Source of the DNA: an uncultured bacterium
GTDB taxonomy: Bacteria > Desulfobacterota > Binatia > UBA1149 > CAITLU01
Reading direction: 5' to 3'
Assembly (NCBI GenBank): GCA_903893315.1
Contig: CAITLU010000052.1
Coordinates: forward strand, 1 to 64,000
DNA: 64,000 nucleotides
This document shows, one piece after another, positions 9,265 to 17,294 of the stretch. The notes below the pieces were generated by a model. That model made no database searches. It saw only the letters and a list, made by a program, of their open reading frames with translations, and was not told where the DNA came from. Each line of letters opens with the position of its first letter. Positions within the stretch are counted from its first letter, which is position 1. The translations under genes and the position numbers were made by a program.

Positions 9265-9832
9265 GGTGTTGTCCTTGTCTCGTATCGGCGCGAATCGTGC
9301 GTCTGATTCGGGCCGCAGGGGGCGTATGCCATATGCCATAGGTACGGAGAAATGGTTCTGCGCGAGCGGATTCCGCGCATCCGGGCTCAGATCGTCGCAC
9401 CGCAACTCCACCAGCCGTCGCGCAGGCGGCGACGATGCGAGCACTTGGCGTCGCTCCGGGACAGCCGACTTTTTTCGCCGACACGTGCGGGCGGCGCCGG
9501 GCGTGGAGAACCGATGATGGGTGATGCGCGGCGTTTCGATGCGCTGCAATGCGGGCTTCGGGCGCACGCTGGGACCGGTTGTTCCGGTCTGCTGTGGTGG
9601 CAATCCTGCGCCACTTCGAGGCGCTCCGGCTCGTCGCGACAATTCCAGCGTGCGAAGCAGGTGAGGCCGGCTTACCAGAGTTCCGGGTCGGCGGACTGGA
9701 GAAGCCGCCTCGGCCATGCTCAACGACCAGTCTCTGCCGCCGAGATAGGCAAAAAGCTGCAGCGACGCGCAGAACTGGCCTGTCGCTCGTTGACCTGCCC
9801 GCGCTCGGCTGTTAGGTGAGCCGCCGTCACCA
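9265..9832. other. 568-base divergent intergenic region
   Basis: No gene is recognisable on either strand. The only structure noted is a small inverted repeat, GGTGA-N7-TCACC (9815-9831), immediately before the TetR start codon; it could be an autoregulatory operator but the arms are short. The region must hold promoters for the dehydrogenase at 9264 and the TetR gene at 9833. Confidence 0.4.
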
Positions 9833-10603
9833 ATGAGCCGATCCGTCGTTGCCAGCCAGTCCAAGGTCGAGCCCCGTCTGCGTCGCAGCGGCGCAGAGCG
9901 TAAGCGTGAGATCCTCGGCGCGGCGCGCGCGGTGTTCGCGGCCAGGGGCTACGAGCAGACCTCGATCGCCGAGATCGCCTCCAAGGTCGGGATTGTCGAA
10001 GGCGCCATCTACAAGCACTTCGCGACCAAGCGCGATCTGCTCTTCGAGGCGATGTGCACGTTCTACCGGCCGCTGATCGAGCAGACCCGCGAGCAACTGG
10101 CGGGTATTCACGGCACCCGCAATCGTCTGCGCTTCGTGATCTGGCGCCAGTTCAAAGGCTTCGTTGAAGAGCCGGGAATCTGCCGGCTGGTGATTCAGGA
10201 CATCCGGCCGCGGCAGGACTATCCCGAGTCGGTCGTTCACGAACTCAACCGCGAGTCGACGTCGATGGTGCTCGGCATCATCGAAGAAGCGATGGAGCGC
10301 GGCGAGTTCCGTCGCGACATTCCGGCCACGATGGTGCGCGACGTGATCTACGGCGGCATCGAACACGTGATGTGGAAGGCGCTGGCCGGACGCGCGCAGG
10401 TCGACATTGACCAGCTCGCCGACGATCTCAGCGATTTGATTCTGTTCGGCGTCGGCGCGCGCGGCGCTGCCGCCGCCGAAAGCGACTTGCCCGTCACGCA
10501 GCAGCGTGTTTCGGACAGCGAGCATGGCCGTCTGGAGACGCGCGTGGAGCGTCTCGAAAACATTCTCGAAGCGCTTTCCCGCGACCAGGGGGTCGAGGGC
10601 TGA
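9833..10603 (+). CDS. TetR/AcrR-family regulator heading the carboxylase cluster
   Basis: This is a 256-residue DNA-binding repressor. The N-terminal HTH spans about residues 23-70 (RKREILGAARAVFAARGYEQTSIAEIASKVGIVEGAIYKHFATKRDLLFEAM), matching TetR. The rest is a helical ligand-binding domain, ending in a short predicted coiled coil (RLETRVERLENILEALSRD). It lies 144 bases upstream of, and in the same direction as, the acyl-CoA dehydrogenase, carboxylase and AtuA-like genes. It therefore likely represses them and responds to an acyl-CoA or its precursor acid; the ligand is inferred. A GC-rich hairpin (GGGCGC-N6-GCGCCC, about 10692-10709) in the following gap may attenuate read-through. Confidence 0.9.
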   Translation: MSRSVVASQSKVEPRLRRSGAERKREILGAARAVFAARGYEQTSIAEIASKVGIVEGAIYKHFATKRDLLFEAMCTFYRPLIEQTREQLAGIHGTRNRLRFVIWRQFKGFVEEPGICRLVIQDIRPRQDYPESVVHELNRESTSMVLGIIEEAMERGEFRRDIPATMVRDVIYGGIEHVMWKALAGRAQVDIDQLADDLSDLILFGVGARGAAAAESDLPVTQQRVSDSEHGRLETRVERLENILEALSRDQGVEG

Positions 10604-10747
10604 CAAAGCGGAGGCTGTTGAAAGCGGAGACCTGCAAGGGTGTCCGAGAACATCAGGAAGTCAGAACGATTCCGGACCGGTTCGAAAACTTGACGGGCGC
10701 TCAGGGGCGCCCGCAGCCGGGTCGGCAACAAACAAGGAGATGATGTC

Positions 10748-11887
10748 ATGGCGAATGATCTGTCCCCCGAGCACGAAATCTTCCGCAACACGGTCCGCAA
10801 GTTCGTCGAGACCGAAATCGCCCCTCGCGCACGCGAGTTCGACAAGATGGGGCGCTTCGACAAGAGCCTGTACCGCAAGATGGGCGAGCTCGGCATGCTC
10901 GGCTTGCGTTACGATCCAAAGTGGGGCGGCTCGGGGCTGGACTGGTCCTTTACCGCGGTGATGTTCGAAGAAGTCGCCCGCTGCGACAACGCCGGCGTCA
11001 CGATGGGCATCAGTGTGCACACCGACATGGCCACGCCTTCGCTGCACGAGTTCGGCAGCGATGAACTGCGGCAGAAGTACCTGGTGCCGTCGATCGCCGG
11101 CGAGATGCTCGGCGCGATTGCGGTGACCGAGCCGGATGCCGGTTCCGACGTTGCCGGCATCAAGACGCGCGCGGTGCGTGACGGCGACGACTGGGTGATC
11201 AACGGCAGCAAGATCTACATCACCAACGCCGCTACCGCCGACTGGCTGTGCCTGCTCGCGGTCACCGATCCGGAAGCGGGCTACGGCGGCTTCTCGCAGA
11301 TCATCGTCCCGACTAACACCCCCGGTTTCACGTACCAGCTGCTCGACAAGATCGGCAACTGGGGCTCCGACACCGGACAGCTCTTCTTCGAAGACATGCG
11401 CGTGCCGATTTCCAACACCATCGGTGAGGTCGGCCGCGGCTTTCAGCAGCAGATGATGCAGTTCCAGGACGAGCGTCTGATCGGTTGCGTCAGCAGCGTG
11501 GCCGGCTCGACGGCCCTGTGGGAGAAGACCAAGCAGTACTGCCAGGAGCGCGTGCTGTTCGGCAAGCCGCTCAGCAAGATGCAGGTGACTCAGTTCAAGC
11601 TTGCCGAACTTCTCACGGAACTGACCGCCGCACGCGCGCTCACCAACCTGTGCGTGACCAAGCGTGTGGCCGGTCTGGACGCGACGCTGGAGATCACGAT
11701 GGCGAAGATCTTCGTCGGACGAGTCGTGCGCAAAGTCGCCGACGAGTGCATCCAGCTTCACGGCGGCTTCGGCTACATGAAAGAGAGCGCCGCCGGACGT
11801 GCCTACGTCGACACCAGGTTGATCAGCATCGGCGGCGGCTCCGACGAGACCATGATCCACTATCTCGCCAAGATGCTCGGGATCTGA
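10748..11887 (+). CDS. Acyl-CoA dehydrogenase of the isovaleryl/citronellyl-CoA type
   Basis: The 379-residue protein starts at ATG 10748, with AAGGAG about 8 bases upstream. It has the complete ACAD fold: AVTEPDAGSDVAGIKTRA, VINGSKIYITNA and the GRV/LFGKPLSKMQ block. In the usual C-terminal catalytic position the sequence reads SIGGGSDETM, with Gly in place of Glu. A Glu is present in helix G (FQDERLIG), where isovaleryl-CoA dehydrogenase carries its catalytic base. This favours branched beta-methyl substrates. It is followed 12 bases later by a carboxylase beta subunit, so it should make a 3-methyl-2-enoyl-CoA for that carboxylase. Either LiuA (leucine) or AtuD (citronellol) type is possible. 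Confidence 0.88.
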   Translation: MANDLSPEHEIFRNTVRKFVETEIAPRAREFDKMGRFDKSLYRKMGELGMLGLRYDPKWGGSGLDWSFTAVMFEEVARCDNAGVTMGISVHTDMATPSLHEFGSDELRQKYLVPSIAGEMLGAIAVTEPDAGSDVAGIKTRAVRDGDDWVINGSKIYITNAATADWLCLLAVTDPEAGYGGFSQIIVPTNTPGFTYQLLDKIGNWGSDTGQLFFEDMRVPISNTIGEVGRGFQQQMMQFQDERLIGCVSSVAGSTALWEKTKQYCQERVLFGKPLSKMQVTQFKLAELLTELTAARALTNLCVTKRVAGLDATLEITMAKIFVGRVVRKVADECIQLHGGFGYMKESAAGRAYVDTRLISIGGGSDETMIHYLAKMLGI

Positions 11888-11899
11888 CAGGAGGCTGTT

Positions 11900-13495
11900 T
11901 TGGAAGTTCTGCGCACTCACGTCGACACGAGGTCCGAGACATACCGCAACAACCGCGCGGCGTTTCTCGAGCAGATCAAGTATCTGAACGAGCAACTCGC
12001 GCTGGTGAACCAGGGCGGCGGGCCGAAATACGTCAAGCGACACCTCGAACGCGGCAAGCTCATGGCGCGCGAGCGCGTCGAACTGCTTCTTGACCGCGAC
12101 TCGCCGTTTCTGGAAATCGCGCCGCTGGCCGGATGGGGCACGGACTTCGCGCTCGGCGGCAGCGTGGTTTCCGGCATCGGGGTGGTTTCGGGCGTCGAAT
12201 GCGTGATTTCGGCCAACGAGCCGACCATTCGTGGCGGATCGATCAATCCGATCGGTGCGCGCAAGACCGCACGCACGATGGAGATCTGCGCGCAGAACCG
12301 CATGCCGATCATCAACCTGAACGAGTCGGGCGGCGCCGATCTTCCCTACCAGTCGGAGATCTTCGTGCCCGGCGGACGCGGCTTCAAGGAGCTGACCAAT
12401 CGTTCGGCCGAAAGGATTCCGACCATCTGTCTGGTGTTCGGATCCTCTACCGCCGGCGGCGCCTACGTGCCGGGAATGTCGGACTACGTCGTGATGGTCA
12501 AGGAACAGGCGATGGTGTTCCTGGGCGGACCGCCACTGGTGAAGATGGCGATCCACGAGGACAGCAACGAGGAAGAACTCGGCGGCGCCGACATGCACAG
12601 CCGCGTCTCGGGCGTGTCCGACTATCTTGCCACCGATGAGCGCGACGCGATTCGGATCGGCCGCGAGATCGTCGCGCAGCTCAACTGGCGCAAGCAGGGA
12701 TGGTCAAAGCGCGTGGCGGTCGAAGAGCCGCACTACGATCCCGAGGAACTGCTCGGCATCGCCAGTTACGACGTGCGCCAGCCTTTCGACGTCAAGGAGA
12801 TCATCGCGCGCATCGTCGACGGTTCGCGCTTCCACGAGTTCAAGCCGACTTACGGAACCACGCTGGTCACCGGCTACGCGCACATCCACGGCTATCCGGT
12901 GGGGATTCTGGCCAACAACGGCATCTTGTTCTCCGAGTCGTCGCAGAAAGGCTCGCAGTTCATCCAGCTCTGCAATCAGAGCAATACGCCGATCATTTTC
13001 CTGCAGAACATCACCGGCTTCATGGTAGGCCGGCGCTACGAAGAAGGCGGTATCATCAAGGACGGCGCCAAGCTGATCAACGCGGTGTCCAACAGCAAGG
13101 TGCCGCTGATCACGATCATGATCGGGGCTTCCTACGGCGCCGGGAACTACGGCATGGCCGGCCGTGCCTACGATCCGCGCCTGCTGTTCACCTGGCCCAA
13201 TCACCGTATCGCGGTCATGGGACCGCAACAGCTTGCCGGCGTGCTGTCGATCGTGCGCCGCCAGGCGGCCGAGCGTGCCGGTCAACCATTCGACGAGGAC
13301 GGTGATACGGCGCTGCGACAGATGGTGGAGCAGCAGATCGAGAAGGAGTCGTATTCGTTCTTCGCCACCGGGCGTGTGTGGGACGACGGCATCATCGATC
13401 CGCGCGATACGCGCACCGTGCTTGGTGTCGCTCTGTCAGCCGCGCACTCCGGGCCCGTCGAGGGCACCAGGCAGTACGGCGTGTTCAGGATGTGA
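11900..13495 (+). CDS. Biotin-dependent acyl-CoA carboxylase, carboxyltransferase (beta) subunit
   Basis: The 531-residue protein begins at TTG 11900, 5 bases after a perfect AGGAGG. It transfers CO2 from carboxybiotin to an acyl-CoA. It resembles methylcrotonyl-/geranyl-CoA carboxylase beta subunits: [48 protein letters not shown] and [11 protein letters not shown] in the N-half. The C-half carries [57 protein letters not shown]. These oxyanion-hole Gly pairs and the FMVG block are MCC/GCC-like rather than propionyl-CoA-like. The family separates methylcrotonyl- and geranyl-specific members by fine differences I cannot score here. Its stop overlaps the alpha-subunit start (TGATG). Confidence 0.9.
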   Translation: MEVLRTHVDTRSETYRNNRAAFLEQIKYLNEQLALVNQGGGPKYVKRHLERGKLMARERVELLLDRDSPFLEIAPLAGWGTDFALGGSVVSGIGVVSGVECVISANEPTIRGGSINPIGARKTARTMEICAQNRMPIINLNESGGADLPYQSEIFVPGGRGFKELTNRSAERIPTICLVFGSSTAGGAYVPGMSDYVVMVKEQAMVFLGGPPLVKMAIHEDSNEEELGGADMHSRVSGVSDYLATDERDAIRIGREIVAQLNWRKQGWSKRVAVEEPHYDPEELLGIASYDVRQPFDVKEIIARIVDGSRFHEFKPTYGTTLVTGYAHIHGYPVGILANNGILFSESSQKGSQFIQLCNQSNTPIIFLQNITGFMVGRRYEEGGIIKDGAKLINAVSNSKVPLITIMIGASYGAGNYGMAGRAYDPRLLFTWPNHRIAVMGPQQLAGVLSIVRRQAAERAGQPFDEDGDTALRQMVEQQIEKESYSFFATGRVWDDGIIDPRDTRTVLGVALSAAHSGPVEGTRQYGVFRM

Positions 13496-15495
13496 TGAAA
13501 ATGCTGCGATTCGACAAAATTCTGGTAGCCAACCGGGGAGAGATCGCGCGTCGCGTGCTGCGCACGCTGCGGGAGATGGGCATCGCGAGCGTGGCCGTGT
13601 ATTCGGACGCCGACGAGAACGCGCCGCACGTGCGCGAGGCCGACGAGGCGGTTCGCATCGGGCCGCCGCCGAGTCGCGATTCTTATCTCGACATGGCCGC
13701 GGTGATTGCGGCGGCGAAGAAAGTAGGCGCTCAGGCGATCCACCCGGGCTACGGGTTCCTGGCTGAGAACGCGGTGTTCGCCGAGCGTTGTGCCGAAGCC
13801 GGTCTTACCTTCATCGGGCCGCCGGTAGACGCCATCCGCAGGATGGGCAGCAAGATCGGCGCGAAGGCGATCATGGTGGAGGCCGGCGTGCCGACCATCC
13901 CCGGCTTCACCGCCGCGGGCCTGTCCGATGAGGCGATCGCCGCCGAAGCGACGAGGCTCGGCTTGCCGGTGCTGATCAAGGCTTCGGCCGGCGGCGGCGG
14001 GAAAGGCATGCGCATCGTGCGCGAAGCCGGCGCGTTCATCGAAGCGCTCGCTGCCGCCAGGCGCGAAGCCGAGGGTGCTTTCGGCGATGCCACGCTGCTG
14101 CTCGAACGCTACTTCGATTCGCCGCGCCACGTCGAGGTGCAGATCTTCGGTGACTCGCACGGTAACGTCATTCACTGTTTCGAACGCGAGTGTTCGATCC
14201 AGCGGCGCTTCCAGAAGGTGATCGAAGAAGCACCGTCACCGGCAGTGGACGAGGCTCTGCGCCGGCGCATGGGCGAGGCGGCGGTAGCAGCCGGCAAGGC
14301 GATCGGCTACGTCGGGGCGGGAACCGTCGAATTCCTGGTCGACAGCGCCGGACAGTTCTATTTCCTCGAGGTCAACACGCGCCTGCAGGTCGAGCATCCG
14401 GTGACCGAGATGGTGACCGGTCTTGATCTCGTGCGCATGCAGATACTGGCCGCACAGGGGCAGGCACTGACGGTGACCCAGCAGGACGTGGCTCTTTGCG
14501 GCCACGCTTTCGAAGCGCGTCTGTACGCCGAAGACGCCGCCAAGGATTTCCTGCCCGCCACCGGGCGTGTGTGTCTGTGGGAGCCCGCGACTTTGCCGGG
14601 GCTGCGCTACGACAGCGGCGTGGAGACCGGAACTGAAGTCAGCGTTCACTATGATCCGCTGCTGGCCAAGATCATCGCGTACGGCGCGAGTCGCGACGAG
14701 GCGCTCGACAGGCTCGTCGCCGCGCTTCGCCGGCTGGCAGTGGCCGGCCTGGTCACCAATCGCAGTTTCCTGCTCTCGGTTCTGACGCACCCGGCTTTCC
14801 GCGCCGGCCAGCTCGATACCCACTTCATCGACCGCCATCTGCCTGCGGCCGCGCGTCAGGCAATTACCGACGTCGCCACGCTGCATCTGCACGCGGTGGT
14901 TGCGGCTCTTCACGATCACGAGTGCCGTCGCGCTGCGGATGGCCCGTTGCCGGCGAGCATTCCGTCGGGATGGAGAAACAACCGCTGGCGCGCGCAGGAC
15001 GCCGAGTTCCACGCCGGTGAAGACGCCGTGCGGATCGGCTACGTCGCGCGCGAACCCGGCGCGTTCGACGTGCAGGTCGAAGGCGGGATCGAAATGACGC
15101 GGGCGCTGGTGTCGGACTTCGACGACACCGGCATCGTGGTCGAAGTTGACGGCGTGCGGCGGCGTTTTCGCGTAGCCGGCAGCGGCGATCGTGTGTTCGT
15201 CCACAGCACCTGCGGCACTACCGAACTGGTGCGCGTGCCGCGCTTCCATGCTTCGCGTGCCGAGGAACTCGCAGGCGGCTGCGTGGCGCCGATGACCGGC
15301 ATCATCCGCAAGGTCAACGTGTCGGTCGGCGACGAAGTCGCCGAGGGCGACGTGCTGCTGGTTCTCGAAGCGATGAAGATGGAACATCAACTCGTCACCC
15401 ACGGTCGCGGGATCGTGCGTGAAGTTCGCGTAGAGGTCGGACAGATGGTCGATCCCGACGACGTTCTGGTCATCGTCGAAGGCGAGGAGGAATAG
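13495..15495 (+). CDS. Acyl-CoA carboxylase biotin carboxylase/BCCP (alpha) subunit
   Basis: This 666-residue protein begins at ATG 13495, sharing one base with the beta-subunit stop. A longer frame back to 13378 lies inside the beta gene and is rejected. The N-terminal biotin carboxylase (1-450) shows ILVANRGEIARRVLRT, HPGYGFLAENA, the ATP-binding KASAGGGGKGMRIV and FLEVNTRLQVEHPVTEMVTGLDLV. The C-terminal biotinyl domain carries VLEAMKMEH, with the biotin-accepting Lys, about 40 residues from the end. The domain order matches MccA/AtuF/LiuD. It ATP-dependently carboxylates biotin for the adjacent beta subunit. The true substrate depends on that partner. Confidence 0.93.
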   Translation: MKMLRFDKILVANRGEIARRVLRTLREMGIASVAVYSDADENAPHVREADEAVRIGPPPSRDSYLDMAAVIAAAKKVGAQAIHPGYGFLAENAVFAERCAEAGLTFIGPPVDAIRRMGSKIGAKAIMVEAGVPTIPGFTAAGLSDEAIAAEATRLGLPVLIKASAGGGGKGMRIVREAGAFIEALAAARREAEGAFGDATLLLERYFDSPRHVEVQIFGDSHGNVIHCFERECSIQRRFQKVIEEAPSPAVDEALRRRMGEAAVAAGKAIGYVGAGTVEFLVDSAGQFYFLEVNTRLQVEHPVTEMVTGLDLVRMQILAAQGQALTVTQQDVALCGHAFEARLYAEDAAKDFLPATGRVCLWEPATLPGLRYDSGVETGTEVSVHYDPLLAKIIAYGASRDEALDRLVAALRRLAVAGLVTNRSFLLSVLTHPAFRAGQLDTHFIDRHLPAAARQAITDVATLHLHAVVAALHDHECRRAADGPLPASIPSGWRNNRWRAQDAEFHAGEDAVRIGYVAREPGAFDVQVEGGIEMTRALVSDFDDTGIVVEVDGVRRRFRVAGSGDRVFVHSTCGTTELVRVPRFHASRAEELAGGCVAPMTGIIRKVNVSVGDEVAEGDVLLVLEAMKMEHQLVTHGRGIVREVRVEVGQMVDPDDVLVIVEGEEE

Positions 15496-15497
15496 GC

Positions 15498-17252
15498 ATG
15501 GCGGAGTCGCTTCGCATCGCAAATTGCAGTGGTTTCTACGGCGATCGCCTGAGCGCGGCGCGTGAAATGGTCGAGGGCGGACCGATCGACGTGCTGACCG
15601 GCGACTATCTGGCCGAACTCACGTTGATGATCCTGCTCAAGGACCGACTCAAGGACCCGCAACTCGGCTACGCGCGTACGTTCCTGAAACAACTCGAAGA
15701 AGTCGCGGCGCTGTGCGTCGAGCGCGGCATCAAGATCGTCGTCAACGCCGGCGGACTCAACCCTTCCGGCTGCGCCGAAGCAGCGCGCAAGATCTACCAG
15801 AAGCTCGGAGTGCGCGCGGTCGTCGCGCACATAGAAGGCGACGACCTGATGCCGGCTCTCGACGACTTGCAGAAAGCCGGTGAGAAGTTCACGCACCTGG
15901 ACAAGGGCATGCCGCTGAGTTCGCTGGAAGCGAACATCGTCAGCGCCAACGCTTATCTGGGCGGCTGGGGCATCGCGCGAGCTCTCGACCGCGGCGCCGA
16001 TCTTGTGATCTGTCCGCGCGTGACCGACGCCGCGCTTACTCTCGGACCAGCCGCGTGGAAGTTCGGCTGGGCGCGCGACGACTGGGATCGTCTGGCGGCG
16101 GGCGTGGTCGCCGGACACATCATCGAGTGCGGCGCTCAGTGCAGCGGCGGCAACTATTCGTTCTTCGAAGAAGTGCCTGACCTCTATCATCCGGGCTTTC
16201 CGATCGCCGAAATGTACGCAGACGGCAGCTTCGTGATCACCAAGCACAAGGGAAGCGGCGGCCTGGTTTCGGTCGGCACCGTCACCGCACAGCTCTTGTA
16301 CGAGATCGCCGGCCACGAGTATCCGAACCCGGATGTCACCGCGCGTTTCGACACCATCAAGGTCGCGCAGGAAGGGCCGGATCGTGTTCGGGTCAGCGGC
16401 ATTCGCGGTGAACCGCCGCCGCCGACCACCAAGGTCTGCATCAATTACCTCGGCGGCTTCCGCAACAGCATGACCTTCGTGCTGACCGGGCTCGACATCG
16501 AGAAGAAGGCGCGCCTCGCCGAGGATACGTTCTGGCGGCTGGTCGGCGGACGCGACAAGTTCGCCGAAACCGCCGTGTCGCTGCGCGGCGGCGATCGGCT
16601 CAATCCGGCGACCAACGAGGACGCCTTCGCGCTGCTGACGATCGCGGTCAAAGATCCCGATCCGGGCAAGGTGGGCCGTGCATTTTCCGGCAAGGTGATC
16701 GAGATGGCGCTGTCGAGCTATCCCGGATTCACGATGACGTCGCTGCCGTCCGACGCGAATCAGTTCGGTGTCTACTGGCCGGCGCTGGTTTCGGCTACTG
16801 CCGTCGATCACCGCGTCGTCATCGACGGCGAGAGTTCGAGCGTGGAGCCGGTGATACCTCCGGCCCGTTTCGACAAGCCTGCGTCGCCGGTTGTCGAGGG
16901 TGGCGCGGTTCCAGCCGGTCCCTGCCGCGACTTGCCGCTCGGCACCATCTGCGGCGCGCGCTCAGGCGACAAGGGCGGCAACGCCAACGTCGGCGTCTGG
17001 GTGCGTACGCCCGAGGCTTACCGCTGGCTGGAGAGCTTCCTGACGGTCGAGCGCTTGAAGGAGTTGCTGGTGGAAACGCGCGATCTCGAAGTCGATCGCT
17101 TCGCGCTGCCGAACCTGCTGGCGCTGAACTTCGTCGTCAAAGGTCTGCTCGGCGACGGCGTGGCGGCTTCGTTGCGCAGCGATCCTCAGGCCAAGACGCT
17201 CGGTGAGTATCTGCGCGCGAAGGTAGTGCCGCTCCCGGTCGCGCTGCTGTAA
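15498..17252 (+). CDS. AtuA-family protein (DUF1446) with C-terminal ferredoxin-like domain
   Basis: The 584-residue protein starts at ATG 15498, two bases after the carboxylase alpha stop, with GAGGAGGAA within the end of that gene. It matches the AtuA family, named from acyclic terpene utilisation: IANCSGFYGDRLSAAREMVEGGPIDVLTGDYLAELTLMIL at the N-terminus, INAGGLNP-like VVNAGGLNPSGC, ICPRVTDAALTLGPAAW and HIIECGAQCSGGNY. The last 120 residues (from about PLGTICGARSGDKGGNANVGVWV) are the small domain found fused to or beside AtuA proteins. Its biochemical activity is not established. The fused form and tight coupling suggest it acts with the carboxylase. No hydratase (AtuE/LiuC) or lyase (LiuE) gene follows, so the pathway is completed elsewhere. 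Confidence 0.88.
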   Translation: MAESLRIANCSGFYGDRLSAAREMVEGGPIDVLTGDYLAELTLMILLKDRLKDPQLGYARTFLKQLEEVAALCVERGIKIVVNAGGLNPSGCAEAARKIYQKLGVRAVVAHIEGDDLMPALDDLQKAGEKFTHLDKGMPLSSLEANIVSANAYLGGWGIARALDRGADLVICPRVTDAALTLGPAAWKFGWARDDWDRLAAGVVAGHIIECGAQCSGGNYSFFEEVPDLYHPGFPIAEMYADGSFVITKHKGSGGLVSVGTVTAQLLYEIAGHEYPNPDVTARFDTIKVAQEGPDRVRVSGIRGEPPPPTTKVCINYLGGFRNSMTFVLTGLDIEKKARLAEDTFWRLVGGRDKFAETAVSLRGGDRLNPATNEDAFALLTIAVKDPDPGKVGRAFSGKVIEMALSSYPGFTMTSLPSDANQFGVYWPALVSATAVDHRVVIDGESSSVEPVIPPARFDKPASPVVEGGAVPAGPCRDLPLGTICGARSGDKGGNANVGVWVRTPEAYRWLESFLTVERLKELLVETRDLEVDRFALPNLLALNFVVKGLLGDGVAASLRSDPQAKTLGEYLRAKVVPLPVALL

Positions 17253-17294
17253 GCGGCGCAGCCGGGACGCACTGCGCGGGGCGTCATCGAGGGG

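Noticed and set aside
9265-9864. 200-codon N-terminal extension in frame with the acyl-CoA dehydrogenase at 8038-9264
   Set aside because: The sequence is Arg/Pro-rich without family similarity, and ATG 9264 has a good ribosome site and the expected family start. Open frames of this size arise by chance in this GC-rich DNA.
10661-12598. 645-codon minus-strand frame antisense to the dehydrogenase and carboxylase genes
   Set aside because: Composition is His/Asp/Arg-rich and lacks motifs; the plus-strand genes are well supported.
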